This document shows positions 46,536 to 57,566 of a stretch of DNA of 64,000 nt, in pieces. Source of the stretch: Mytilisepta virgata. Taxonomy: Eukaryota; Mollusca; Bivalvia; Mytilida; Mytilidae. The notes under the pieces are model-generated. The model was given only the letters and a program-made list of their open reading frames with translations, did not search any database and was not told the DNA's origin. The translations under genes and the position numbers were made by a program. Location: the NCBI GenBank assembly GCA_028015205.1, contig CM051519.1, positions 91,099,539 through 91,163,538 on the forward strand, in the 5' to 3' direction. Position 1 is the stretch's first letter. Each line of letters opens with the position of its first letter.

Positions 46536-47380
46536 CTACCGCAAAATTTTTGCGGTCGTATATTGGTATGACGTCGTCGTCGTCGTTGTCGTCCAAAGAC
46601 ATTTTGTTTTCGCTCTATAACTTTAGTATATGTTAATAGAAATCTATGAAATTTAAACACAAGATTTATGACCACAAAAGGAAGGTTGGGATTGATTTTG
46701 GGAGTTTTGGTCCCAACGGTTTAAGAATTAGGGGACAAAAAAGGGCCAAATAAGCATTTTTGGTTATTATCTTGGTGTAAGGGAGGTAATCCAAACACAT
46801 TTAAAGTAAAATGTTGTGTATGATTCGATTACCTCCCTTACAACTCGTAATTGTGTATAAAGAAATGGAGGAGGGGAGGTGAAAACAAATTTTAGGGGGG
46901 GTAAATGAGAAATTCGGGGGGGGGGGGGGTAATTTTTTTCTCATTTCAGATTTCAGAAATTAAAAAGAAAATTTCAAATTTTTTTTTGCAAGGGGGGGGG
47001 GGGTTTACAATAATTTTTATTGTTTTTTGTTTTTTGTTTTTTTTTTTTGGGGGGGGGGGGGTCAATGTGCAACTTCATAGTGTATTGCACAAAAGCAAAA
47101 AAAGGGGTAAATTATTTTTTTGGGGGAGGGAGGCAATTCGCCACAGCATATTGTATTGCACAAAAAGCGAAAAATTGAATATAAATTCAAATCATATGAC
47201 CAATTCTGAGTTCTTTGATTACAGTTATTCTGTGTCAGAAACCTATTTTATTCAAATATTTAATTACAATCCAAATTCAGACCTGTATCAAGTGCGAATA
47301 TTGTGTCCATTTTTGCCCCAATTGTTCAGGGTTGGAGCTCTGCGGTCGTATCCAGCTGCGCTCAGCGAAGCAATTTATTT
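46536..47380 (+). mobile_element. Hairpin-started element with (GTC)n and poly-G runs
   Basis: It opens with a hairpin (TACTACCGCAAAA facing TTTTGCGGTCGTA), directly followed by a GTCGTCGTC microsatellite (46570-46594). It contains a perfect 15-bp inverted repeat (GTAAGGGAGGTAATC, 46777-46791 with 46827-46841) and ends near GCGGTCGTATCCAGCTGCGC (47342-47361), where GCGGTCGTAT echoes the opening hairpin. Three G runs of 12-14 bases (46916-46929, 46992-47003, 47049-47061) lie inside. Apparent frames across the G runs are not coding. Confidence 0.6.
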
Positions 47381-47556
47381 TGTATTGTTTGTTAAAGATA
47401 CTGGGAAAGTTTATTTGTTTTTATTTATAGTTTTTTAAGTATGACAAAAATGAGAATCTCAATTTGTAGCTTTTTATAGTATTTAATGGGTATTTCAAAT
47501 AAGGCTGAATGATCCGAACCTCAATTTTATTGTCACTTTGGCTGTTGATTACATAT

Positions 47557-47895
47557 AGATTCTCCTTCAGGACTAGTGAGTTATGGAATTTCAATTCGAG
47601 ACAGTTAATTTTTTTATTTTCAACATGTGAGCTTTAGCTAGCCTGTTAAAATATTAGATTTAACTATCGAGGGTGGAGAAATTCTATAACTCTCGAGTAA
47701 ATTGGAGGAGAATCTGTTTCTCCTATGATTTTAACAAAAACCTCATGATTACATTTCAGAACTTCTCTAATTTATCTTTCTAATTATCGTAAAAAATGTC
47801 GGGAATTCCCATGCAGAGATTTAATCAATGGGAAGTGGTTAAAAATATTATGTATTTTTATACTACCGATTAAACACGTCAAGAATAGGAGAAAA
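47557..47895. repeat. Foldback element, copy 2
   Basis: Same arrangement as at 38835-39197: inner inverted repeat AGATTCTCCTTCAGGAC...GGAGGAGAATCT (47557-47715), GAGGGTGGAGAAATTC, then TTTCTCCTATGATTTT, GGGAATTCCCATGCAGAG, AAGTGGTTAAAAATATTATG and AAACACGTCAAGAATAGGAG. It differs from copy 1 mainly by small deletions. Confidence 0.8.
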
Positions 47896-48460
47896 ATATA
47901 TCAACAATGTAACCATATGATGGGGTTTTGTTTAAGAGTTATAATATAAATACATTTAATGTATCTGGGACAACTAATTCTAGATATCAAAGATGTTTTA
48001 TGCTAAGTAGTGGACGTTACCTTGGTAATTATTTTTAAGAAATATGAAGTAGTCATTAGCTAATACTTTTCATATATAACTGATTTCTGAATTGAAATAA
48101 ATTGGAAATTCATATAGATCAACCCACTGAGTTTCAAAATGATAGAGTAATCTGATAAATGCCATTGTAAGCAATGCATTATACGTGCATATAAAACCTG
48201 CTGTGTAATGTATGATCTACTTGTAACCCATATTTATGTTATATAATGTATACCATCTTAATTATTGGCAATTCGTACATATTTCCTTTGGTCTTTTTGC
48301 CTAATATTTTGAGTATCACATACAGGCTGTATCACTGAAAATATTAGGCAATACATTGTGTGAGGTAATATCTGATTGTCCAGTGAAAATGAATTACGGA
48401 AATTAGGTTAACAGGTCAATGTCGGTTGTTACCAATGTAAACAATGAATTACAGATAAGC
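47896..48460. other. Non-coding, nothing recognised
   Basis: AT-rich sequence. A short inverted pair, GCCTAATATTTTGAGT against ACTGAAAATATTAGGC (about 48298-48350), could form a hairpin. Confidence 0.4.
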
Positions 48461-48583
48461 AGAATAATAAGTAGTTTCGTTTTTGATACTGACTAGATAC
48501 TACTAGAGTTATCTGTTAAATGCCCTTCAGGCTCGTCTAGATATACCACAGTCAGTATCAAAAACGAAACTACCTATTATTCT
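48461..48583. repeat. Compact foldback with 33-bp near-perfect arms
   Basis: Arms 48461-48493 and 48551-48583 pair at 32 of 33 positions; both contain GTAGTTTCGTTTTTGATACT or its complement. The spacer is 57 bp. No target duplication is visible. The near-perfect arms point to a recent insertion or to selection on the hairpin. Confidence 0.85.
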
Positions 48584-50766
48584 ATATATATCTTTCTGCA
48601 GTGATAATGGTAATAAATTATACAGTTAATCAGTAAATAGATGAAGTGATATGCATAAAAATATAAAATATACACACACTGGTTGACTTAAGAGGAACAT
48701 TTTTATAGTTTGTTACCCTCGTAAGATATTTCAAAAAAGGATATGGCGAATTGTTTGACGATTATTTCATATTAAAAGATGAATACTTTTCTTGGGATTA
48801 ATATAATTTTGTTTTCTTGATTTTAAAAGTTTGTAAATCGTACAATCCATTTAAATGTATATTAGGATTATTGCCTATCAAGAAAAACCAAAATGTGTGA
48901 AATATACATTGTATTTATGTAATCAATATAATCACAAATTGCCAAACATTGTAAGATGTAATATGGTCATTTTAGTTCTGTCTGCTACTGAAAAATAACT
49001 TGTAGACTGAAGCACACTCTTTATGGTGCCAATTACCAGTTTGTGAGGTTTTCCTGTTAACTTATCCTTCTCTGAAGTTCACTACACAATATCTGCTAAC
49101 AGACATTAATAAAAGATTTTTTTCAGTAGTGGACTTGACTCAAAATGGCCACATTTTTGGTGCCATACATTTTGTGCTGAACTTGTTGACTAAGATGTGT
49201 TATTTTCATTAGAAAAGTTTTATGGGTGCTAAAAAGATATATGTTCAAACTATGTTACCTAAAGCCGGTAACTATAATTGTTTCTTATTGGTATGAGGGT
49301 TAATGAAGAAAGTGTTAATGGTTACAAAACTGAACTGAAGAATGAATTAAAAATTGTTAATCATATAAAGGATAAAGATGGAAGTGAAGGTGTTTAATAT
49401 ATGTTAGATCTGCAGAAAATTAAAGTTTTAAATTTTACATAATGAGTAATTATGTCTTGTGTAACCAGTTATTATTTGAGAAAATTTTGGGTGCAATGAA
49501 GCTTTACATTTTGTTCGGCATTCAAACAGAACAAATGCATTTCTTAAACCGAATCATTTATATTTTAATTTATGAAACAGTCCATTTTCAGATTTTTACT
49601 AACTTCCATAGAAAAATGTCTGATGGCTCCAGAATATTTTGGTATCCATGGTTGGATCATAGACTTAGAAAGCAGTCTGAGAAACAATGGTGTTAGAGTG
49701 ACCAAATAACTACTGTATCTAATTGTGCAATTCACGTTCAGATTAGAAAATGTTTGTTGTTTTCTTTTCTCCTGTTTACTTGGGTCCTGTTGTATGTATT
49801 TTGTTCACCTGTTGTGTAATTCTTGGTGAGTTTGCTGTATTTTTGCCAATTTATGACTTAAAAACTTCTTCAGTATGTCATCAATACAAGGGAGGGTATA
49901 TTTGTTGATGTTTTTTAAGAGAAGATATGAAACACACAATTATTATATGGTGCTGTTGAAGGAAGTTTTCATTGGTTATTTTTAGATGAAAGTTACATGA
50001 GATTTACATATTATGGAAATGAAAGCATGAAAGCCACTTTTTTTTGTCCCCTCAAAAAACCATTTTCTCTGTTTCAGAGTTTACTCAGATAAAGTGTATA
50101 TTGAATCCTCTATGGTACACATAATTTAAGATGAAATACCGACAGCATATGCATTGTCTAGTAATTTTTCATTAAACTTTCACCATTTGGCTAAATTGAT
50201 TGTATATTAAATTTCAGAAGAAATAAGTATTAACCAGGGCAATATTAAAGAAGTATTAATCCAGTTTAAGTAACTTACAAGTATACAACTGAATTAAAAA
50301 TAAATTTTAGCACATAAAATATTTTTTAAAACCTATAATAATTTGCTAATTAAAAGTAAATAAACTTTTGATGTTTTGTGAAAGGATTAATGGATCCACA
50401 GAAGTCATTTATGTTTTTTTAAAGATAAAAATGTAATGGTATTATAATAGAATGTTGTTGAGATTGCGACAACTGCAAAAGAGTGGCTTTACAATATCAC
50501 TTTCTTTTACTCAATCTTAAAATTTATGTGATAGCCAAAATAGATTTTGTTAGTTAGTAAGGGAGTGTGGTGATGAGAATATACATGTTGAGAAGACCGA
50601 GAGGAGACAAGTTCACATGCGTCTTAACTCGGTATGACGTCCAATGAATCTTGACCAATCAAAAGTAATGTCACTATACCTTTTTGATTGTTCATACTAT
50701 AAATACATAGGTGTGCAAGGCCTAAAACCCCTGTTTTAAGGAAGAAATAAGTACTTACAGTTGTTA
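48584..50766. other. Non-coding
   Basis: AT-rich DNA without supported coding content. Short frames (for example 49442-49696) have no recognisable family or splice context. Confidence 0.4.
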
Positions 50767-50896
50767 AAAAATGAAGAACTGAAAAATCTTCAACTTGTTT
50801 TTAAACTTCAGCGTCTTTGCCCTCGTTCCGCTGCACTCCACTCGGGAAAGACGTGAATTTTAAAAACTCCGTTGAAGATTTTCCAGTCTTCATTTT
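50767..50896. repeat. Foldback with AAAATGAAGA ends
   Basis: The left arm (AAAATGAAGAACTG, AAAATCTTCAAC, GTTTTTAAA, GTCTTTGCCC) pairs with the right arm (GGGAAAGACGTGAATT, GTTGAAGATTTTCCAG, CTTCATTTT) over about 53 bp with small bulges. The loop holds CTCGTTCCGCTGCACTCCA-type GC-rich sequence. Confidence 0.8.
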
Positions 50897-51721
50897 GAAC
50901 TGGTGTGAGAACCTATTATTGCACAAAATATTTTTGAAAAAGAATTGTACTTAATATGGTTTAATTGGAAAAAATGAGATTTGGTAATTTGCATGATTTC
51001 AAAACAGAAAATATATATTTTTTGTAAATATTTTTTTGTAAATATTAGGAGTATATATGTCAATGAGTTCTTGTATATTTTAGTAGGTAGCTTATTTTTA
51101 TGACTCTATGGTTGTGTGAATGCTTTCCTGTTATCACAGTTATAATATGTATAGTTATGTTGTTATTTTTATAATTTAGAAACTGAAATATTTTTATTTA
51201 TATAATTTTAATGGTTGTGAATTTGTTTACAGGATACTTATTTTCGACTAGAGTTATCTCCCTTTAGACAAACAATTTACTGAAAATAATTCTAGAAACA
51301 GGATTTACTTTGTGTGAATGTTGAAAGAAAAAGGAAGCAGAAAGTTTTTAATTATTTTGTATTTTATAATTTAAAAATTTTAAATGTATAATGATTAGAA
51401 AAATATGTAACGTTTAAAGGCCAAAATATTTGTGTTCTGTAGGACACCAATTTGAAGTATTACTGTGTAACATATAGTGATTGCTCAATTAGATTAGTCA
51501 GAATATATTTTACTCATTATATTTATCTCGTTCAAAGTAGCAGTGTTTAGGGCAAAATGCTCTAAGTATTTTATTATAACCACTACTAATGATCCTTAGC
51601 CTGAGGGTACGACATGGACTGTAATGCATGGCAAAGTTTGATTTACTCAGATCTGACTTGGATGATGAAGGCCAGTTTTTTAACTTAAGTTAGTGATTCT
51701 GTATGGGTAGTCCTGCTTTTT
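50897..51721. other. Non-coding, nothing recognised
   Basis: AT-rich sequence. A GAGTTATCTCCCTTTAG phrase at about 51248 is shared with the TTAA-flanked MITE at 30.2 kb but stands alone here. Confidence 0.4.
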
Positions 51722-53637
51722 TAGCTCACCTGGCCCAAAGGGCCAAGTGAGCTTTTCTCATCACTTGGCGTCCGTCGTCCGTCGTCCAGCGTCGTCCGTC
51801 GTCGTCGTTAACATTTTACATTTTGAACTTCTTCTGGAGAACCACTGAATGGAATGAAACCAAACATGGCATGAATGTTCCTTATGAGGTGCTGACCAAG
51901 TGTTGTTACTTTGTAGCCGATCCATCATCCAAGATGGCCGCCAGAGGGGGACTTAGTTTAACATAGGACCCTATGGGAAATGCATACAAATGACTTCTTT
52001 TAGAGAACCGTTGAATGGAATGAAACCAAACATGGCATGAATAAACCCTTATAAGGTGCTGACCAAGTGTTGTTACTTTGTAGCTGATCCATCATCCAAG
52101 ATGGCCGCCAGCGGGGAACTTAGTTTAACATAGGACCCTATGGGAAATGCATACATATGACTTCTTTTAGAGAACCACTGAATGGAATGAAACTAAATCT
52201 GGCATGAGTGTTCCTTATGAGGTGCTGACCAAGTTTTGTTACTTTGTAGCCGATCCATCATCCAAGATGGCCGCCAGAGGGGGACTTAGTTTAACATAGG
52301 ACCCTATGGGAAATGCATACAAATGACTTCTTTTAGAGAACCGTTGAATGGAATGAAACCAAACATGGCATGAATGTTCCTTATGAGGTGCTGACCAAGT
52401 GTTGTTACTTTGTAGCCGATCCATAATCCAAGATGGCCACCAGCGGGGGACTTAGTTTAACATAGAACCCTATGGGAAATGCATACAAATGACTTCTTTT
52501 AGTGACCCACTTAATGGAATGAAACCAAACATGGCATGAATATTCCTTATGAAGTGCTGACCAAGTTTTGTTACTTTGTAGCTGATCCATCATCCAAGAT
52601 GGCCGCCAGCCGGGAACTTAGTTTAACATAGGACCCTATGGGAAATGCATACAAATGACTTCTTTTAGAGAACCATTGAATGGAATGAAACTAAATCTGG
52701 CATGAATGTTCCTTATGAGGTGCTGACCAAGTGTTGTTACTTTGTAGCCGATCCATCATCCAAGATGGCCGCCAGAAGGGGACTTAGTTTAACATAGGAC
52801 CCTATGGGAAATGCATACAAATTACTTCTTTTAGAGAACCGTTGAATGGAATGAAACCAAACATGGCATGAATGTTCCTTATGAGGTGCTGACCAAGTGT
52901 TGTTACTTTGTAGTCGATCCATAATCCAAGATGGCCGCAAGCGGGGGACTTAGTTTAACATAGAACCCTATGGGAAATGCATACAAATGACTTCTTTTAG
53001 TGACCCACTTAATGGAATGAAACCAAACATGGCATGAATATTCCTTATGAAGTGCTGACCAAGTGTTGTTACTTTGTAGCTGATCCATCATCCAAGATGG
53101 CTTCCGGCGGGGAACTTAGTTTAACATAGGACCCTATGGGAAATGCATACAAATGACTTCTTTTAGTGACCCACTTAGGGGAATGAAACCAAACATGGCA
53201 TGAATATTCCTTATGAAGTGCTGGGAAATGCAGCGGGGGACTAAGTTTAACATTGGGCCCTATGGGAAATGAATACAAATGACTTCTTTTAGAGAACCAC
53301 TGAATGGAATGTAACAAAACATAGCATGAATGTTCCTTATGAGGTGCTGACCAAGTGTTGTTACTTTGTTGCCGATCCATCATCCAAGATGTTTAGAAGT
53401 CTATCAGAAAATTGTAAAAAAAATTCTGAATGGTCACAACTTGACCACATATTCAAAAATAATAATGATAAGATGTCTTCAGTAGCTATTGTAAGACTAC
53501 ACTAAGATGACCTGTTTTTAATTTTAAATACTGTGTCAAATTAAACAAATCTTGGTCTCAATCATTATATAATTTTACATAATTTCCAAAATCACATTAG
53601 ATACAGGTGAGCGACACAGGCTCTTGAGAGCCTCTAG
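51722..53637 (-). mobile_element. Hairpin-ended tandem-core element, copy 3, with a ten-unit 166-bp array
   Basis: Inverted relative to the copies at 4.5 and 18.2 kb. It starts (plus strand) TAGCTCACCTGGCCC, AAAGGGCCAAGTGAGCT and ends GGTGAGCGACACAGGCTC, TTGAGAGCCTCTAG. A GTCC/GTCGTC microsatellite (51770-51808) follows the hairpin. GTGCTGACCAAG-type motifs recur at 51891, 52058, 52224, 52390, 52556, 52722, 52888, 53054 and 53220 (167 then 166 each), with a last partial unit 126 bp on. Units come in types that repeat every three (498 bp). The many short minus-strand frames here are the same repeat read over and over and are not genes. Confidence 0.9.
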
Positions 53638-55088
53638 TTTAGCAATAAAAGCTGGTTGCTTTGACAGCAAATAACACCGGGAAGTGGCTAAAAACCCGAA
53701 TAAAAAAACCTTGAAAAAGTATTTTCTACTTGACTGAGTCTCAAACATTTTTATAGATTTATTTGTATTATACAAGGGAATTCACATCATTTCATTTTAT
53801 ATTCTCTCCTTGACATAGCTAAACAATATTTGTTATTCAAAGTATTAGATTTTTTTAAAAAGGCATCAGTGTCCTTTAACAGCTTAACGGATTAAACAGA
53901 GTATTCCTACTGTTTTTAAAGACAGTAAGAACTATAAAAAGGTAGGATATACAGGTATATATTTTTTTAAACCCCAAAAGCCAAAGAGTTTTTTTTAATT
54001 CCTTGGTTAACACCTGAATTATGGCTCATTATAAAATTATAGTCATTTTGAACATTGCAATGTATACACGTAGAACAAGGTAATATTACATTTCTGAAAT
54101 CATCATTATTTGATGTCATTTCAGTTTTTAGCAGATGTCATGATGTTTTGAATTGAACTGTTATTGACTTTTGTTAATTTATTTAAATAAAGTTGATTTA
54201 CATTTGTTTTTTATGGGAATCTCACGACATGCTGCAGGGACATAGTCCTAAATCTCAGTGACTGCAAAATTAATTATTTGTAATAAGGTAGGTAATCTAC
54301 AGCACTTTATTTTGTAACAATTAAATATAAATTTAAAAAATTGTTTATCTCCTGATCTTTTAACTGTGATTTCGAACATATTTCCAAACATTATTATTTG
54401 GCTGTGTTTGTCAGGAGGGTGGGTGGCCCAAACAGTGGTTCCTGTTAGATAGCTCAGTTCATGTTTTTAAAATCTTGCATTTTTGAATTCATCTAAAATT
54501 ACTGCAAAGGCCTCATTTTATATGTGACAATTTATATATTATTTCTGTTTACTTTCTGCTTTGTCACATTGCTGTGTAAATGTTCTCTTATAAACAATCT
54601 GTATTAAATTGGTCTTTTTATAAATATAAAGTCTTATATGTGAATACCAAAAATGAGAGACTCAGCCAGGGGAAGTTACTGTTGTTATTATCATTAATCA
54701 TCACTTTTAGAATAAAATTATTTTTATAATAAAATCCATACTGAATAGTTATAATGGTGCATATATATAACTTTTTATAAATTAAATAACACAATACTAT
54801 ATAAAAAATATGTTACTTGTTATTTTATTTATGTCACTCAAATTTTTTTTTATTGTATATCATTTTATTTTCATCAGTCATATTTCTGGGAAATATAAAA
54901 TTATGTTTTTTCTATTGGATATGAATATTTATTCTATTTATGTCTCACTGAGCTTCAGTTAAATAAAATAACTACTGCATTAAATGTTCGTGTTCATTGA
55001 TTTTTATATAGAGATAATATAAGCATTAAAAAATTGTTGAGAATAAGGAGGTCCTATTTTAATCCCACATTTAGATTCAGATTTGTCA
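53638..55088. other. Non-coding, very AT-rich
   Basis: No coding segment, RNA gene or terminal inverted repeat was found. Confidence 0.4.
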
Positions 55089-55228
55089 CGGGCACCTGAG
55101 TAATGGATTAGTCTGTTTCATCTCCACTTTTCCTCTGCCTCAATGAAGGTAGGGGTTGTTGCAGAAACAAATGAGGGAGGAAGGGAAAAAAGGGGGATGC
55201 AAGAGACTAAATCCATTCCCCGGGTGCT
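55089..55228. repeat. Foldback with GGCACC ends
   Basis: GGCACCTGAGTAATGGATTA with GTCTGTTTCATC on the left pairs with GCAAGAGACTAAATCC and ATTCCCCGGGTGC on the right, with a few mismatches. The loop is purine-rich (GAGGGAGGAAGGG). It is a likely MITE. Confidence 0.65.
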
Positions 55229-55884
55229 TATGAGCTCAGAAAGCTACTTTACTCCTCCCATTTTATGTCAGTGGTATTCATAAAACATACATTGATGATA
55301 CTAACGTCTTCTTGACGGAAACGTCAACGTATAATTGTATGGTATGTGTAAATCGCAGCTTGTATGTTTTGCACGAATTTGCTCAAAATAAGAAGATTAT
55401 AACGAATCAAACCAACGATTACAAACAACTCCTTATACGTTGTTAGTGGTTTCGCAAGCTGCTGAATGCTTTTGAGGTTTTATAATAGGTATCATAGATA
55501 TAATAGACTCTCTGTTGTGTTCATATTTGTGCTTTGTAATCTTTTATGTTATTTTTTGTCTGGCTTTCTGTCAGTTGGGTCGCTTTGATTGATGACTCAT
55601 TGATTGGTACGTTATTGTTGACCTTTCCTGCTGCCCATTTTGTTGTTATCAACATAGTTTAGCTAAATACCTGGCTGGACTCCAAGTCCCCGAGGATATC
55701 TGCAGACCAGTTGCTTGTATTTGGATGATATCTCATAATTGATACTAAAAATTTGCTTTACAAAATGGTAAAATTTGTGAAAACTAAATACTATCTCCCT
55801 CGTGCATAGCTCTGTCCTTAGATGGGTTTTGCTTTACATTTTTTGGTCAATTGATATTTTTTAATTTCCTCTACAACTTTTTAG
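55229..55884. other. Non-coding, part of the retroelement neighbourhood
   Basis: No gene. The phrase TCTGTCAGTTGGGTCGCTTT at about 55568 recurs in altered form at about 58868 (TCTGTCAGTTGGGTAGCTTT), on the other side of the YIDD retroelement, so at least part belongs to flanking repeat sequence. Confidence 0.45.
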
Positions 55885-55916
55885 ATGGTTTTCAACATTT
55901 TAGGCATTGAGCACAA

Positions 55917-55959
55917 CTGATGAGTCGTAAATCGACCAAATGTGCATATCTTGTGCATC
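55917..55959 (+). ncRNA. Hammerhead-ribozyme-like motif, copy 1 (G12 position changed)
   Basis: CTGATGA (55917-55923) is followed by a perfect 4-bp stem (GTCG, loop TAAAT, CGAC), then CAAA where an active core needs GAAA. A 7-bp stem follows (ATGTGCA pairing TGTGCAT, two wobbles, loop TATCT), then C at the expected cleavage position. The order is that of a type I hammerhead. The G-to-C change at 55937 hits the general-base guanine, so this copy should be inactive. Stem I pairing is poor. Hammerheads are known in Penelope-like retroelements. Confidence 0.5.
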
Positions 55960-56000
55960 AGAATTGGTATCAAAGAATTGTATTTAGTTCGTAAGCACAA

Positions 56001-56030
56001 CTGATGAAATGTATCAACGAATTTTATTTT
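56001..56030 (+). ncRNA. Degenerate second hammerhead-like start, tandem to copy 1
   Basis: GCACAACTGATGA occurs at 55911 and again at 55995, 84 bp apart. After the second CTGATGA the sequence (AATGTATCAACGAATTT) keeps only a trace of the expected stem and core. A tandem pair of such motifs is a known arrangement in Penelope-like elements. This copy is a relic. Confidence 0.3.
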
Positions 56031-56399
56031 CATGAACTGGATTTATCATCCTAATTTCTTTTGTTTGATCGTTAATAAATGCGAAAACCTCGCTAATAAC
56101 TCACAGAAACTTGGAAGTTACTTAAGATCTTTTCATATCAAGCTTTGAAGTGCTATTAATATGAAAATTTGTGTAATTCTGTAACCATTGCTCATTCTCC
56201 CAATGAATTTTTCGTTTAACAGCGACAATACCAATACAACAGTTTTGAGAGCCTTAGCTGTTTACAGTTAAAACGAGCACATTCTGACAATGCAATCTAA
56301 ATTGTGTGCTGTCCAACTAGATTTTGCAGTTCTAGTAAGTCGCCTTAATTTCTTGTTATTATAATGTACTGACTTTTAGTATACTTATACACCAGAGTG

Positions 56400-57235
56400 T
56401 TAGGAGAGATAAGGGGGAGGTTAAAACGCAATCCATTAGACAGACAAACTCGGAAAGACAAATAAACACTGAAAACAAAAAACAATGAATAACACGAACT
56501 CCTATAAAAACCAGGAGTGAACTCATGTGCTCCGGATGGGTAAGCAGTTCCTGCTCCGTATACGGCACCTGTCGAGAAGTTCAACAAAGTCAATCCGGTG
56601 GTTGTCACAAATCGGTGGATGTACATGAAATGTTACGACAGTGAGAACAAGTCTAACATCATCTTAGATATTGGAACACTGTAACGGTCAATCAATTCGT
56701 GATGACGACCGTAAAATTTCCTAAGTGATGACATCAGCTTATCCCTGTCCTGATAAAACCCTAGTTAAAAAGCTTTTGTGACAGCAGTTTTCTGTCGAAA
56801 CTCGTGGTAACTCATGCATGCCCTTGAATATCGGATAAGCCGACAAACGTAGACGCCATATGCAGGCGATGCTGGTATATTGCTACTCATGAAAGTTAAC
56901 AATAGGAAAGTCGAAGTCATCACGTTTGTCATCAATTTTTGTCTTCAAATGTCCCTCATTATCTATTTCAAGAAACAAATCCAAATATGAAACGGACTTC
57001 GATGTATCTGTAGTATCCTTAATTTCAAGTTCACTGGGGTAGATGGGATGTAGAAAGTCTTGGAATTTATCGCTATTTAACGACAACACGTCATCTATAT
57101 AACGAAAAGTGAAATTAAAGGATTGGGTTAGTTTCTTTTTGTTTTCACGTAGTAGCCCTTCAGTGAAGTCCGCTTTATATGAGTACAGAAACAGATCGGG
57201 GATGAGAGGAGCTCAGTTGGTTCCCATTGGAATGC
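56400..57235 (-). pseudogene. YIDD-type retroelement, copy 2: C-terminal part of the reverse transcriptase and 3' tail
   Basis: Read on the minus strand from 57235: IGIPMGTN, one stop in place of the usual Cys, APLIPDLFLYSYKADF, then FRYIDDVLSLN with the YIDD catalytic box (about 57085-57100), LEIKDTTDT, and KRDDFDFPIVNF before the frame decays near 56880. The 3' tail (about 56400-56640) includes the shared GGTGCTCC-type segment (plus strand GTGCTCCGGATGGGTAAGC). This is the least decayed of the three copies in the window. It is separated from its N-terminal part by a SINE at 57236-57565. Confidence 0.8.
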
Positions 57236-57522
57236 CGATTGTTTTTTTTTTTTGTTTATTTGTTTGTTTAGTTGGGGTTTTACGCCGTTTTCGGCACATT
57301 TGGCTATTTCGCGGCGGCCAGTTTTTATTGGTGGAGGAAGCCGGAGTCCCCGGAGAGAACCACCGACCTTCGGTAGGAAAATTGGCAATCCTTGTCAATT
57401 AAGGTCGGAGTCGAACACACCCCGCCACAGGTGAGATTCGAACTCGCAACCTCAGCGTTGACAGGCTAGTGGTCATTAGTAGTCATGACGAACTACCTAG
57501 ACCACTCGGCCACCGAGGCCCC

Positions 57523-57523
<1 letters not shown>
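57236..57523 (-). mobile_element. Full-length tRNA-derived SINE nested in the retroelement
   Basis: On the minus strand it begins GGGGCCTCGGTGGCC with an A box TGGCCGAGTGG (57502-57512) and a B box GTTCGAATC (57435-57443), a good RNA polymerase III promoter. The body has the conserved central part GTGGTTCTCTCCGGGGACTC and CCGGCTTCCTCCACCAAT, and an A-rich 3' tail (CAAACAAATAAACAAAA). Similar central domains occur in SINE families across bivalves. Two conserved promoter boxes and a complete body suggest a young copy. It splits the reverse transcriptase between its FGGR- and GIPMGTN-encoding parts. Confidence 0.85.

Positions 57524-57565
<42 letters not shown>
57524..57565. repeat. T42 tract at the 5' side of the SINE
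   Basis: An uninterrupted run of 42 Ts on the plus strand, that is A42 on the SINE strand, lying directly before the tRNA-like head rather than after the tail. Confidence 0.95.

Positions 57566-57566
<1 letters not shown>

Noticed and set aside
46905..47438. 177-residue plus-strand frame
   Set aside because: It reads through three poly-G and poly-T runs inside a mobile element; the peptide is a string of Gly and Phe.
52239..53383. Several minus-strand frames of 61-104 residues with nearly the same sequence
   Set aside because: They are successive units of the 166-bp repeat read in one frame. The similarity comes from the repeat, and the frames break wherever unit length shifts.
56345..56626. 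93-residue minus frame with a hydrophobic stretch
   Set aside because: It lies in the 3' tail shared by the YIDD retroelement copies.
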